A stretch of DNA of 64,000 bases from Prolixibacteraceae bacterium (GTDB taxonomy: Bacteria; Bacteroidota; Bacteroidia; Bacteroidales; Prolixibacteraceae). Below the pieces are notes generated by a model. The model was not told the origin of the DNA and did not search any database. It saw only the letters and a program-made list of their open reading frames with translations. This document shows positions 18,357-27,726 of this stretch, piece by piece. The stretch spans positions 51,533-115,532 of the forward strand of contig CANJNY010000002.1 in assembly GCA_947475715.1 (NCBI GenBank), given 5' to 3'. Each line of letters begins with the position of its first letter. The first letter of the stretch is position 1. Made by a program: the position numbers and the translations under genes.

Positions 18357-19706
18357 TTAAATATGTGGGTCAGTTCCTGCGACAGGTGTTTCGAACACCA
18401 TATCCACAGGTCCAAATTCAACTTTTTTCGGTCCCAGGTCCATATCTGATTTCAATATTGCATCCCAGGTGATTAACTGCCCGGTATATGCTGCGGTGCG
18501 TCCCATGATAGCAGTAAGTGTTGATATTGCAGTTCGTTCGGCTTCATTCACATAGTTTCCGGTTCGGATTGCATAAACCAGGTGCATGTGTTCCTGAACA
18601 TAAGGGGAAATCTTCAAGGTGTTCATTGTATTCCCGTTTTCGTCCTTAGGATATTCGAACTTCCATTTTACACTTCCATCGAGATTCCATATTGTATTTA
18701 TACAGTTGGTATAACCTTCTGTTCCATTGATTAATTCACCTGTTCCATTGGCGCAACTATCTAATTCACGGCACATGCTGTGAGAACTTACCCCATTGCC
18801 GTAGTCGAAGTCAATACTGAAAAAGTCATACTGATCACCGGTTATTCTGCGTGCACGACCGCCGTAACCAATTGCTTTTTCAGGATGCTTACCCATGAAC
18901 CAGTTTATAACGTCGATATTATGTACGTGTGTATCAAGAATATGATCGCCGCAAAGCCAGCAGAAGTTATTCCAGTTCCTGATCATATACTCCATGTCGT
19001 TCCACCCCTCTTCGCGGGTTCGAAACCAGACGTGTTCCTGGTTCCAGAATGCTTTTGCTGAGGTTAATTTTCCGATTGCTCCGTTGGCAACCTGTTTGTA
19101 GGTTTCGATATAATCTTCCTGGTGACGTCGTTGGGTGCCGGTTACCACGCAAAGTCCGAGTGCTTCGGCTTTTTTTGCGGTGGCGATCATCAGGCGTGCG
19201 CCGACAGGATCGACGCAAACCGGTTTTTCGATAAAGCAATGTTTTTTATTGGTAATCGCTTCGAGGAAGTGTTCGGGACGAAATTGTGGGGGAGTAGCCA
19301 GGATTACAACATCAATATCTGGCATAGCCATTAATTTTTTGTAGGCATCAAATCCGACGAAGCAATTTTCTTCGGGAATAGGAAGATCGAATGAGGCAAA
19401 TCGTTTACGGCAATTGTCAATTTTATCCTGAAAAACATCGGCCAGCGCAATAATTTCAAGATCAGGACCTGCACTGATAAAATTTATAGCTGCCCCGGTT
19501 CCTCTGTTTCCTGTTCCGACAAGACCTGCGCGGAGCTTTTTCCCCTTTGGGGCACCTTTGAGAATCGGGGGTAATCCTAAGGCTGAATTATCCAATTTTT
19601 TTGAACATGACGAGAGTACTGCACTTGCACCGGCAACACCTATTCCTGCTAAGACAGTTGCTCCGAGGAATTTTCTTCTGTTGATATTTTTTGAATTGTT
19701 TTCCAT
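18357..19706 (-). CDS. Tat-exported Gfo/Idh/MocA-family lipoprotein oxidoreductase (3)
   Basis: A 449-residue exported oxidoreductase. The Tat signal NRRKFLGATVLAGIGVAG ends with a lipobox (VLSSC). It has GLVGTGNRGTGAAINF, a full EKP in HCFIEKPVCVD, and GDHILDTHVHNIDVINW, differing from the DxSGGQxxDWxGHH block of the other two. It therefore belongs to a different subgroup, often near inositol- or glycoside-degrading genes. It lies 30 bases after the tetraheme-fusion gene and is probably co-transcribed. Confidence 0.9.
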   Translation of the reverse strand: MENNSKNINRRKFLGATVLAGIGVAGASAVLSSCSKKLDNSALGLPPILKGAPKGKKLRAGLVGTGNRGTGAAINFISAGPDLEIIALADVFQDKIDNCRKRFASFDLPIPEENCFVGFDAYKKLMAMPDIDVVILATPPQFRPEHFLEAITNKKHCFIEKPVCVDPVGARLMIATAKKAEALGLCVVTGTQRRHQEDYIETYKQVANGAIGKLTSAKAFWNQEHVWFRTREEGWNDMEYMIRNWNNFCWLCGDHILDTHVHNIDVINWFMGKHPEKAIGYGGRARRITGDQYDFFSIDFDYGNGVSSHSMCRELDSCANGTGELINGTEGYTNCINTIWNLDGSVKWKFEYPKDENGNTMNTLKISPYVQEHMHLVYAIRTGNYVNEAERTAISTLTAIMGRTAAYTGQLITWDAILKSDMDLGPKKVEFGPVDMVFETPVAGTDPHI

Positions 19707-19736
19707 TCTATTTTAATTTTTTCATTCTTCATTGCT

Positions 19737-21284
19737 TCATTTTATGCTATCCGCCTCACATACTATTCTGAATCCATTATCAATACAATCGGAATACCAC
19801 CAGACACTCTTAGGCATCTGCGGATCGGTAGAGAGCCAGGCCTGAGTTTTTGTAAAATCCCTCGCGGCGCTTCTCACATCTTTTGCATCGCTCTTAAATG
19901 AACCACCCCTGATCACGTGCTCCTGTCCCGATTCAGGCCCTTTGGGATTTACAATCAGACCAGTGCCATTTTTATAGGCCTCGGGGGAGTAGAAATCTGA
20001 ACAGAATTCAGCAATATTTCCAACCATGTTCTGCAGGCCAAAAGGGTTCGCTTTTACCTGGGCCGGGTCCTTGGTCTTGGATAAACTATTGACCATATAG
20101 ACAACATGTGAATTTATATTCGTTGTGTCTGGTCCGAAAATTTTGTGGAGCAGACCTTTTGAAGTGAATTTTTTTGGATCGCCCTCAAAGAAATAGGGAG
20201 TTGAAGTATTTCCGCGACAGGCATATTCCCATTCGGCTTCAGTTGGAAGGCGATATTTTTTACCTGTGACTTTCGAGAGCCAAATACAATAGGTATTTGC
20301 TGCCTTCCAAGACATTGTGATGGCAGGTCTTGTTCCTTTACCCCAACCCTGATCGGGAGCGCCCCATGGAGGAGTAGGACCTGTTACTGCATCTACATTT
20401 ACATTTTTAAGTACTTGTCCTTCAGTTCTTCCCTGCGATGCCGTAGCCATAAAGAAGGCAAGGTATTCATTCCATGAGACTTCAATTTTTCCCATCCAGA
20501 ATTTCGAAACCTTTACTTTTCGTACCGGCCCTTCATCCGATTTGCGCAGTGGTTCATTATCGGGACTTCCCATATTAAAGGTTCCTTCGGGGATTGCCAC
20601 CATGTCGAAGGCTACTGTTGATCCAGGGATTTTTTCTGTGAAGTTTTCAAATTTTTCGACCTTTGTCGCGGTGGTGAATTTTACTTCACTTGCAGCTGCA
20701 TTGACCCCAAAATTAGTATCGTGTTCGTGTTTTGCGTTCTTGTCGAAATGTCCGACATTCAAATGACAGTTAATGCAATTGGGTTTTGGATCTGCCTTCG
20801 GATCTGCTTTTGCACTGATATATGCCATGTGGGCATTGCTTCCATTAACCGATAAGGTCACAGGAAACAGGTTTGAGTGACATTTGATGCATGAACTTTC
20901 GTAGGTGAAACTTTTGGCATTTTCGAGTAATCGTTTCGATTCCCAGTTTATTTTGGAGCTGTCTTTAAACAGATATCCATAAACATCGGCAGCTCCATGT
21001 TTTGCTTTTGCAAGCAGGTATCCTTCACCCTGAGGTGGTAAGTGACACTCTACGCAACGAACTGAAACGCCGGTTCTGTTATTGTGATGTGGGGAGAGTT
21101 TCCAGCTCTGCTCTGCCCAGGGATGAACATGGCACGACATGCAATAGGTGTCGGTTGAGGTAGAGGTAGATACCTTGTTAAAGGTTCCAAGAAAGACCAG
21201 GCATAGTATCGCACCGAAGGTCATCATCCAAATCCGGGAGTTTGATCCATTGATCACCCGAAGAATAAAATTCTTAATGTTCAT
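19737..21284 (-). CDS. Tetraheme NapC/NrfH-type cytochrome fused to a SUMF1/FGE-like domain
   Basis: A 515-residue membrane-bound protein and first gene of the carbohydrate operon. An N-terminal helix (about 17-37) is followed by four heme c motifs: CMSCH (48-52), CVECH (77-81), CIKCH (132-136) and CINCH (170-174), the spacing of a NapC/NrfH quinol dehydrogenase. From about residue 205 comes a formylglycine-generating-enzyme-like fold with VAIPEGTFNMGSP, YRLPTEAEWEYACRG, FGLQNMVGNIAEF and VIRGGSF. The catalytic Cys pair that true FGEs place after RGGS(F/W) is absent (residues K, S, D here), so formylglycine formation is unlikely. The fusion suggests electron flow between a membrane quinone pool and a periplasmic reaction on the same polypeptide. 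No frameshift seen at the junction. Confidence 0.85.
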   Translation of the reverse strand: MNIKNFILRVINGSNSRIWMMTFGAILCLVFLGTFNKVSTSTSTDTYCMSCHVHPWAEQSWKLSPHHNNRTGVSVRCVECHLPPQGEGYLLAKAKHGAADVYGYLFKDSSKINWESKRLLENAKSFTYESSCIKCHSNLFPVTLSVNGSNAHMAYISAKADPKADPKPNCINCHLNVGHFDKNAKHEHDTNFGVNAAASEVKFTTATKVEKFENFTEKIPGSTVAFDMVAIPEGTFNMGSPDNEPLRKSDEGPVRKVKVSKFWMGKIEVSWNEYLAFFMATASQGRTEGQVLKNVNVDAVTGPTPPWGAPDQGWGKGTRPAITMSWKAANTYCIWLSKVTGKKYRLPTEAEWEYACRGNTSTPYFFEGDPKKFTSKGLLHKIFGPDTTNINSHVVYMVNSLSKTKDPAQVKANPFGLQNMVGNIAEFCSDFYSPEAYKNGTGLIVNPKGPESGQEHVIRGGSFKSDAKDVRSAARDFTKTQAWLSTDPQMPKSVWWYSDCIDNGFRIVCEADSIK

Positions 21285-21446
21285 TGTGTATTAGGGTTCA
21301 ATCCAAAAACGCAAGTTATTATTACTGTTCTGTTGCGTTATGTATAATGTGTTTAAAAGAATATGATTGTCTGCAAATCCGCACTTAATTTTATACCCAA
21401 TACAACCGATCTGGCTATTGCGAAAAATCCGTTCTGATCCGTTCTG

Positions 21447-21476
21447 CAAACATAGTGGTTTTTTTATTTCACCCAA
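21447..21476 (-). promoter_or_regulatory. Promoter of the tetraheme/oxidoreductase operon
   Basis: TTG (21474-21476) is separated by 19 bases from TATGTTTG (21447-21454) on the minus strand, close to the phylum consensus. The leader to the ATG at 21284 is about 150 bases. No riboswitch or strong hairpin was recognised in it. The 21285-21521 interval holds nothing else. Confidence 0.6.
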
Positions 21477-21521
21477 CAACGAATTTTCATGTTATATAAC
21501 AGTTATAGCATTGGTTTAGAA

Positions 21522-24293
21522 TCAGTGTGCAAGGAGCCAGTTTTCTGCTGCATCCATCTCAATATCAAGTGGCACATTAAGTTTTACCGCATTCTCCATC
21601 TCCTGTTTTACGACCTGTTTTACCACCTCAAGTTCACTCTTGAGTACATCAAAGTTTAACTCATCATGTACCTGGAGTATCATCTTTGATTGCAAACCCA
21701 TCTCTTCAAACTGCTTATTGATGTTAATCATAGCCACTTTAATAATATCGGCGGCTGAACCCTGAATGGGAGCGTTGATTGCATTTCGCTCTGCAAAAGC
21801 TCTTACCGCGGCGTTTGCCGAATTGATATCTGCCAGATATCGCCTCCTTCCCATAATCGTTTCGACATAACCCCTTTCGCGGGCCAGAATTAACTGACTA
21901 TCCATATAATTTTTAACCATCGAAAAATTGGCAAAATAATCATCAATAAGCTGTTTGGCTTCTCCCCTGGGAATATTGAGCCGTTGTGAGAGTCCGAAAG
22001 CTGAAATACCGTAAAGGATTCCGAAATTGGCAGTTTTGGCTTTACGGCGCATATCCGAGGTGACTTCACCAAGTGGCACATCGAAAATCTTCGAAGCAGT
22101 AGCCGAGTGAATATCTTCACCATTTCGGAATGCCTCTGTCATTACACCATCTCCTGAAACGGCAGCCATAATTCGCAGTTCAATCTGAGAGTAGTCAGCA
22201 GACAAGAAAGTATGTTCATTATCGCTGGGAATAAATGCTTTTCTGATTTCGCGGCCAGCCTCGTCCCTGATTGGTATATTCTGAAGGTTTGGATTGGTAG
22301 AACTTAAACGACCCGTTGCAGCAATCGTTTGATTGAATGAAGTGTGTAATTTTCCCGTTTTGTGATTGATCAGTTTTGGGAGGGCCTCCACATAAGTAGA
22401 GAGGAGTTTTTTCAAACCCCGATGTTCGAGTATTTTATTAATAATCGGATGTTTATCCTGTAAATTCACAAGAATCTCTTCACCGGTAGAATATTGTTTG
22501 GTCTTGGTTTTTTTCGCTTTGGGATCGAGCATTAACTTGTCGAAGAGGATATATCCCAGTTGTTTTGGTGATGATATATTAAATGATTCTCCTGCCAATT
22601 CAATGATACTGTTTTCGAGTTCAACGATCTGATCACGTAATATGATTGCATAATCGTCAAGTACTTTGGGATTAATTTTCAATCCTGCCAGCTCCATTTG
22701 GACCAGTACCTTTAAGAGTGGCATTTCCACCCGGGTAAAGAGATCTTTCACTTCACCTTTAATGAGCTCCTGATCTAATAACTCTTTAAGCTGAAAGGTA
22801 ATGTCGGCATCTTCGCAGGCATATTCCTTAATTAGTTCAAGATCAACCTGTCGCATGGTCAACTGGTTTTTCCCCCGTTTGCCGATCAGTTCTTCGGTGG
22901 CAACTTTTTTATATCCAAGGTATATTTCGCTTAGGTAATCAAGGTTATGCCGAAGATCGGGCTGAACCAGGTAATGGGCGACCATGGTATCGAAGTAATC
23001 ACCTTTTATTTGAATATCATAATGGGAAAGGATCAGAATATCGAATTTCATATTCTGTCCGATTTTCAGAATGGTTTCGTTGGCAAACACCTCCTTAAAT
23101 TCCTGAACAAGGGTCAATGCTTTTTTCGTATCGGCCGGAACCGGAACATAAAAGGCCTCCCCTGTTTTATATGAAAACGATAATCCGACCAGCTGATCGG
23201 AATAGGTATCCAAACCGGTTGTTTCGGTATCAAAACAAAAGGAGTTTTGTTGCCCAAGATTTTTGATCAGCTCTTTTACTTTTTCTTCCGAATCAACGAG
23301 TTTATAGTTGTGATTTGTTGATCTGATATTGGTATGAACTCCGGGAACCTCACTTTGGGTTTGTTCCCCCATACTGAAAAGTGTTCCCTGTTCGAATGCC
23401 GGAGGCGGTTCGACAACTTTATTTGGTGCCGGCAGAATCCGCTCGGCCAGGGTCCTGAATTCAAGTTCAAGAAATATCTCACGTAATTTAGTAACATCTG
23501 GTTTAGAGAGGGCAAGATCCTGCTCGTTAAATTCGACCGGTACATCAAGGATTATTTCGGCCAGTTTTCGTGACATGCGAACCTGTTCTTCAAATTGTTC
23601 AAGGCTCTCTTTCTGCTTTCCCTTCAATTTGCCAATATTCTGATAGACCCCTTCAACACTTCCAAATTCACCTACAAGCTTCATGGCTGTCTTTGGGCCA
23701 ATCCCCGGGCAACCGGGAATATTATCAGCGGTATCACCCATAAGACCTAAAACATCAATGACCTGCAATGGATTTTGGATCTGAAAATTTTCACAAACCT
23801 GTTCCACTCCCAGAATCTCCATTTCATTTCCTGATCTTTTGGGTTTATACATGAAGATATTCTTCGATACCAGCTGCGCATAATCTTTGTCGGGGGTTAC
23901 CATATAAACCTGAAAACCCGCTTTTTCAGCTGTTTTTGCCAAGGTGCCGATTACATCATCGGCTTCGAAGCCCGCTTTTTCGATGATCGGAATATGATAA
24001 CCTTTGATGATTTCGCGAATATATGGAATCGATTTCCGGATATCTTCGGGCATTTCATCACGGTGGGCCTTGTACTCCGGAAACATATCGTGTCGGAATG
24101 TGGGCCCATGCATATCGAAGGCGATCGCTAAATGGGTCGGTTTTTCTTTTTTGAGTATTTCTTCCAACGTATTTACAAACCCCAGCATCGTTGAGGTATT
24201 GAGCCCTTTGGAATTGACGCGGGGTGCATTAATGAAGGCAAAATAGGAGCGATAGATCAATGCGTAGGCATCAAGCAGAAATAATCGGTTCAT
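21522..24293 (-). CDS. polA: DNA polymerase I
   Basis: A 923-residue replication and repair polymerase. The N-terminal 5' nuclease (about 1-290) has FEADDVIGTLAK and GCPGIGPKTAMKL. The 3'-5' proofreading domain (about 335-520) is intact, with FDTETTGLDT. The polymerase domain (about 540-923) has motif A ADYSQIELRIMAA, motif B RRKAKTANFGILYGIS and motif C VHDELNFDV. Length is normal. It is transcribed away from the polyprenyl synthase gene, with a short divergent promoter region. Confidence 0.98.
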   Translation of the reverse strand: MNRLFLLDAYALIYRSYFAFINAPRVNSKGLNTSTMLGFVNTLEEILKKEKPTHLAIAFDMHGPTFRHDMFPEYKAHRDEMPEDIRKSIPYIREIIKGYHIPIIEKAGFEADDVIGTLAKTAEKAGFQVYMVTPDKDYAQLVSKNIFMYKPKRSGNEMEILGVEQVCENFQIQNPLQVIDVLGLMGDTADNIPGCPGIGPKTAMKLVGEFGSVEGVYQNIGKLKGKQKESLEQFEEQVRMSRKLAEIILDVPVEFNEQDLALSKPDVTKLREIFLELEFRTLAERILPAPNKVVEPPPAFEQGTLFSMGEQTQSEVPGVHTNIRSTNHNYKLVDSEEKVKELIKNLGQQNSFCFDTETTGLDTYSDQLVGLSFSYKTGEAFYVPVPADTKKALTLVQEFKEVFANETILKIGQNMKFDILILSHYDIQIKGDYFDTMVAHYLVQPDLRHNLDYLSEIYLGYKKVATEELIGKRGKNQLTMRQVDLELIKEYACEDADITFQLKELLDQELIKGEVKDLFTRVEMPLLKVLVQMELAGLKINPKVLDDYAIILRDQIVELENSIIELAGESFNISSPKQLGYILFDKLMLDPKAKKTKTKQYSTGEEILVNLQDKHPIINKILEHRGLKKLLSTYVEALPKLINHKTGKLHTSFNQTIAATGRLSSTNPNLQNIPIRDEAGREIRKAFIPSDNEHTFLSADYSQIELRIMAAVSGDGVMTEAFRNGEDIHSATASKIFDVPLGEVTSDMRRKAKTANFGILYGISAFGLSQRLNIPRGEAKQLIDDYFANFSMVKNYMDSQLILARERGYVETIMGRRRYLADINSANAAVRAFAERNAINAPIQGSAADIIKVAMININKQFEEMGLQSKMILQVHDELNFDVLKSELEVVKQVVKQEMENAVKLNVPLDIEMDAAENWLLAH

Positions 24294-24442
24294 GACAAAT
24301 AATTAATTTAGACGGAATCAAAACTACAAAAAATTAAAATGTATTTTACATTTTACATTGGGAAACCTCAATCACGTTGAAGTAAAATTAATGTTTAACT
24401 TTGGCCGGTTGTAAAATAGGTTAAGCGTACAATTTTTAAAGC
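24294..24442. promoter_or_regulatory. Divergent promoters of polA and the polyprenyl synthase
   Basis: On the minus strand, TAGTTTTG (24319-24326) is a good -7 box for polA. On the plus strand, TAACTTTG (24396-24403), with TTG 16 bases upstream (24377-24379), fits the prenyl synthase. The middle holds an ACATTTTACAT-like short repeat. Confidence 0.5.
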
Positions 24443-25417
24443 ATGTCATCTAAAGAGCTGATAATTTCCCCAATTCGAGAGGAGCTTGTAAATTTTGAGC
24501 CGTTTTTTAAGAAAGCGACAAAGAGTGATTTACCCCTTTTAAGTAATATTATTAACTATATTTTGCGACGCAAGGGGAAGCAGATGCGACCAATGCTTGT
24601 TTTTTTGACCGCAAAATTAAATGGCCAATTTAATCAGCGAACCTATCATGCTGCGTTGACGATTGAATTATTGCATACCGCAACCCTTGTTCATGATGAT
24701 GTTGTGGACGATTCGTATCAGCGACGCGGTTTTTTTTCGGTGAATGCCGTTTGGAAAAATAAGATTGCGGTACTTGTTGGTGATTTTATTCTGGCTAAGG
24801 GTTTGCTTTGGTCTATTGATCACAAAGATTATGATATACTTGGTCATATCAGTACCGCAGTTAAAGATATGAGTGAAGGGGAGATTCTTCAAATTGAAAA
24901 AGCCCGGAAGCTTGATATTACGGAAGAGGTTTATTTTGAAATTATCAGGAAGAAAACAGCTTCGTTACTTGCCACGAGTGCAGCCGTGGGAACCTGTTCT
25001 GTAACCACTGACACCGAAATCATAGAGCAGATGAGGCTTTTAGGTGAACATGCCGGAATGGCTTTTCAGATTAAGGATGATCTCTTTGACTACCAAAAGT
25101 CCAATCTGATTGGAAAGCCGACCGGGAATGATCTTCACGAAAAGAAAATTACACTTCCCTTAATTCACGCTTTAAATCATGTTGGTAGTAGTGAAAAATC
25201 ACGAATTCTTAAGATTGTAAGGAAACGGACAAAAACAGCCGATGACCTTCGTGAAGTGAGAGAGTTTGTAGCGTTGAACGGAGGGTTTAAATATGCTGAA
25301 CAGGTTATGCATCAATATAAGGACAAAGCGATCAGCCAGCTAACACATTATCCTGATTCTGAAGTGAAAACAGCCCTTGTTGAATACATCAATTACATTA
25401 TTTCGCGCGTAAATTAA
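24443..25417 (+). CDS. Polyprenyl diphosphate synthase (long-chain, quinone side chain)
   Basis: A 324-residue cytoplasmic trans-prenyltransferase adding isopentenyl units to make the long prenyl tail of menaquinone or similar. The first aspartate-rich motif is in LVHDDVVDDSYQRRG and the second is in GMAFQIKDDLFDYQ, with GKQMRPMLV upstream. Length is normal for octaprenyl/heptaprenyl synthases. Chain length cannot be read safely. It could also supply prenyl donors to the UbiA protein at 43630-44535, an inference only. Confidence 0.93.
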   Translation: MSSKELIISPIREELVNFEPFFKKATKSDLPLLSNIINYILRRKGKQMRPMLVFLTAKLNGQFNQRTYHAALTIELLHTATLVHDDVVDDSYQRRGFFSVNAVWKNKIAVLVGDFILAKGLLWSIDHKDYDILGHISTAVKDMSEGEILQIEKARKLDITEEVYFEIIRKKTASLLATSAAVGTCSVTTDTEIIEQMRLLGEHAGMAFQIKDDLFDYQKSNLIGKPTGNDLHEKKITLPLIHALNHVGSSEKSRILKIVRKRTKTADDLREVREFVALNGGFKYAEQVMHQYKDKAISQLTHYPDSEVKTALVEYINYIISRVN

Positions 25418-25420
25418 TTT

Positions 25421-26290
25421 CTAAAAATAGAGCACCTTTTCTCCTTTAATTGACGACAGGAGATTATTTGCCAGACGGCTGGCCCCGATTCTAAAAAGCG
25501 TGTTATTCAACCATTCATCTCCAAGCACCTCTTTTACAATTGAAATATAGATCAGCGAATCGGATGTTTCGACTATTCCACCGGCTGCTTTAAAACCCAC
25601 CCTGATTCCGGTTTTTTCGAAGTAGCTTTTGATTGCCTGACACATTACCCATGCCGCTTCAGGTGTTGCAGCAGGCTCCATTTTTCCTGTTGAGGTTTTG
25701 ATAAAATCGGCACCCCCCTCCATCGCCAGAAGGGAAGCTCTCCAGATGCCGGAATAACTCTTTATGGCACCTGTTTCGAGGATCACTTTTAAATGGGCAC
25801 TGTCACACGATTTTTTTAAGGTTGAAATTTCACGCAACACTGAGAGGTAATCTTCCGAAAGAAAGTTTCCCAGATTAAGCACAATATCGATTTCGTTTGC
25901 CCCTATACCCACTACCATCATCGTTTCCAGAACTTTGACATCCAGAAATGTTTGTGATGAAGGGAATCCTGCTGACACCGAAGCCAGCTTTACTCCGTTT
26001 GCCTGAAGTGACTTCTTAACTGATTCCACTATTGAGGGGTATACACATATCGCGGCAACGTTGGGCAAACCGGGAAAGGCTTCCGGGAACGCGGTAACTT
26101 TGGCGGCAATTTGTTCACCCTGAAGATGGGAGTCTGTCGAATTCAGGGTGGTCAGATCGATGCATGAGAGTGCCAGTTTGTACCACTGATTGGTTTTAAG
26201 ATTGACCGAATTTTTAATACTGTCGGCAACTGATTCATTTACCTCATTATCATTGAAGTTCTGGGTAATAGTCTCGAATAAAAAGTTCAT
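25421..26290 (-). CDS. deoC: Deoxyribose-phosphate aldolase
   Basis: A 289-residue class I aldolase splitting 2-deoxyribose-5-phosphate into glyceraldehyde-3-phosphate and acetaldehyde. The Schiff-base lysine lies in ADFIKTSTGK, and the second conserved lysine in VGFKAAGGI. The fold runs from the catalytic Cys region (SCIDLTTLN) to the C-terminal phosphate-binding segment. Slightly longer than the 220-260 residues of E. coli-type enzymes at the N-terminus. It converges on the prenyl synthase with 3 bases between stops. Confidence 0.95.
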   Translation of the reverse strand: MNFLFETITQNFNDNEVNESVADSIKNSVNLKTNQWYKLALSCIDLTTLNSTDSHLQGEQIAAKVTAFPEAFPGLPNVAAICVYPSIVESVKKSLQANGVKLASVSAGFPSSQTFLDVKVLETMMVVGIGANEIDIVLNLGNFLSEDYLSVLREISTLKKSCDSAHLKVILETGAIKSYSGIWRASLLAMEGGADFIKTSTGKMEPAATPEAAWVMCQAIKSYFEKTGIRVGFKAAGGIVETSDSLIYISIVKEVLGDEWLNNTLFRIGASRLANNLLSSIKGEKVLYF

Positions 26291-26357
26291 TGGAAGTTTA
26301 TTTTCAAATTCTGGTGAGGTGGATCTTTTATAAAATAAAACCTTGGTTATTGGATAA

Positions 26358-26699
26358 TTATCCGATTAATTTATCGTTATTTAAATGACGAACCTGATCG
26401 CGCTGAGTTTTTTTTGCAATGTTTTTTGCCAGGGCATCGGTCAAATCTACCCCGGTCTGATTGGCAAGGCATAGAATGACCCAAAGCACGTCGGACAGTT
26501 CATCGGCCAGGTTATCTTCGGCCTCACCCTTTTTAAAGGATTGATCACCATATTTTCGTGCAATAACCCGTGCGACCTCACCCACCTCCTCGGTTAGAAT
26601 TGCCATATTGGTAAGTTCGCTGAAATATCGGACACCATACGTTGTAATCCAGTCATGAACGGCTGACTGCGCATCTCTTAGTGTAATATCATCTGTCAT
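26358..26699 (-). CDS. MazG-like nucleotide pyrophosphohydrolase
   Basis: A 113-residue all-alpha NTP pyrophosphohydrolase. The EExxE metal motif is visible as ILTEEVGEVARVI, and the second acidic pair in DELSDVLWVILCLA. It hydrolyses (d)NTPs to NMPs and probably cleans the nucleotide pool. The ATG overlaps the dtd stop by four bases, so the two are probably translationally coupled. Confidence 0.88.
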   Translation of the reverse strand: MTDDITLRDAQSAVHDWITTYGVRYFSELTNMAILTEEVGEVARVIARKYGDQSFKKGEAEDNLADELSDVLWVILCLANQTGVDLTDALAKNIAKKTQRDQVRHLNNDKLIG

Positions 26700-27151
26700 A
26701 AATCTTTGTTTTTCGAGTCGATGATGATCGTTACCGGACCATCGTTAATCAGCTGCACCATCATCATGGCGCCAAATTCGCCGGTTTGAACCGCTTTGCC
26801 CAAATTTTCAGAGAGGATTTGCACAAAACTGGTATAGCGAGGAATCGCAATTTCAGGAGGTGCAGCATTAATATAAGAGGGACGATTCCCTTTTTTTGTT
26901 TTTGCATGAAGTGTGAACTGACTGACAGCAAGAATTTCACCATCAATATCTTTTACCGACAGGTTCATCACCCCCTGAGGGTCATCGAAGATCCGGAGTT
27001 GAATAATTTTCTTAATCGTCCAATCGAGATCTTCACGGGTATCCTCACTTTCGAATCCCACCAGAACAAGTAGCCCTTGTTTAATTGAGGATTTCAATGA
27101 ACCGTCAATAGTAACCGAGGCCTCTGAAACACGCTGAATAACAATTCTCAT
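26696..27151 (-). CDS. dtd: D-aminoacyl-tRNA deacylase
   Basis: A 151-residue editing enzyme removing D-amino acids from tRNA. Signature motifs are SQFTLHAKTKKG and the C-terminal NDGPVTIIID with the Gly-cisPro element. Length is normal. It is upstream of and overlaps the MazG-like gene. Confidence 0.95.
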   Translation of the reverse strand: MRIVIQRVSEASVTIDGSLKSSIKQGLLVLVGFESEDTREDLDWTIKKIIQLRIFDDPQGVMNLSVKDIDGEILAVSQFTLHAKTKKGNRPSYINAAPPEIAIPRYTSFVQILSENLGKAVQTGEFGAMMMVQLINDGPVTIIIDSKNKDL

Positions 27152-27196
27152 AAATCAGATTTAAAATCAAATTTAACAAAATTTCAGTTCGAAGGT

Positions 27197-27640
27197 TTAC
27201 ATCACCATTTTCATAAAGCCAATCACGGCAAGATAGCGGGCAATTTTTCCAATAATCATAAAAAAGATTGTAAAGAAAGGGGAGATGCGGAAGAACCCTA
27301 ATCCGAGGATTACCACATCACCGATAATGGGAACAAATGAGAGTGAAGCTGCAAGTGATCCGTATCTTTTTAATCCTGGGAGTATAGCATGAATTTTTTC
27401 CGGCTTAACCTTGGCATATTTTTCAATCCACTCCATTTTGCCCAGGTAGCCCAGGTAGTAAATTGAGACTCCGCCTAATGTATTTCCTGCGGTAGCCATT
27501 ACAAGAGAACTCGTCACATCAAATCCTGAATAGATCAGTAAGGAGAGGACCGCTTCCGAATTGAACGGGAAGATTGAACCCGAAAGAAAGCCGGCGAAAA
27601 AAAGCCCGAATAATCCGTAATGGTAAAAGAAATCGATCAT
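27197..27640 (-). CDS. YqaA/DedA-like small membrane protein (VTT-type)
   Basis: A 147-residue inner-membrane protein of the YqaA type. It has about four membrane segments, PFNSEAVLSLL near residue 26, NTLGGVSIYYLGYLG near 53, and SFVPIIGDVVILGLGFF near 101, which is the conserved proline-rich re-entrant loop. Relatives may act in membrane lipid handling. The name is assigned by motif resemblance. Confidence 0.85.
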   Translation of the reverse strand: MIDFFYHYGLFGLFFAGFLSGSIFPFNSEAVLSLLIYSGFDVTSSLVMATAGNTLGGVSIYYLGYLGKMEWIEKYAKVKPEKIHAILPGLKRYGSLAASLSFVPIIGDVVILGLGFFRISPFFTIFFMIIGKIARYLAVIGFMKMVM

Positions 27641-27675
27641 AAGGGGGGCAAAGTTAATCGATTTTAGCCAAAAAA

Positions 27676-27710
27676 TAAGGGAAGCAGTAAAATCTGCTTC
27701 CCTTTAATAG
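27676..27710 (-). terminator. Rho-independent terminator of the hexokinase gene
   Basis: AAGGGAAGCAG pairs with CTGCTTCCCTT around an ATTTTA loop (27677-27704). On the minus strand it is followed by TTATTTTTTGG. Confidence 0.85.
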
Positions 27711-27726
27711 TTTAACCGATAGTAAA

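Noticed and set aside
19737..21284. True formylglycine-generating enzyme
   Set aside because: The active-site Cys pair after RGGS is missing, and a cytochrome domain is present.
21291..21479. A 62-residue minus ORF upstream of the tetraheme gene
   Set aside because: It covers the promoter and leader and has no family features.
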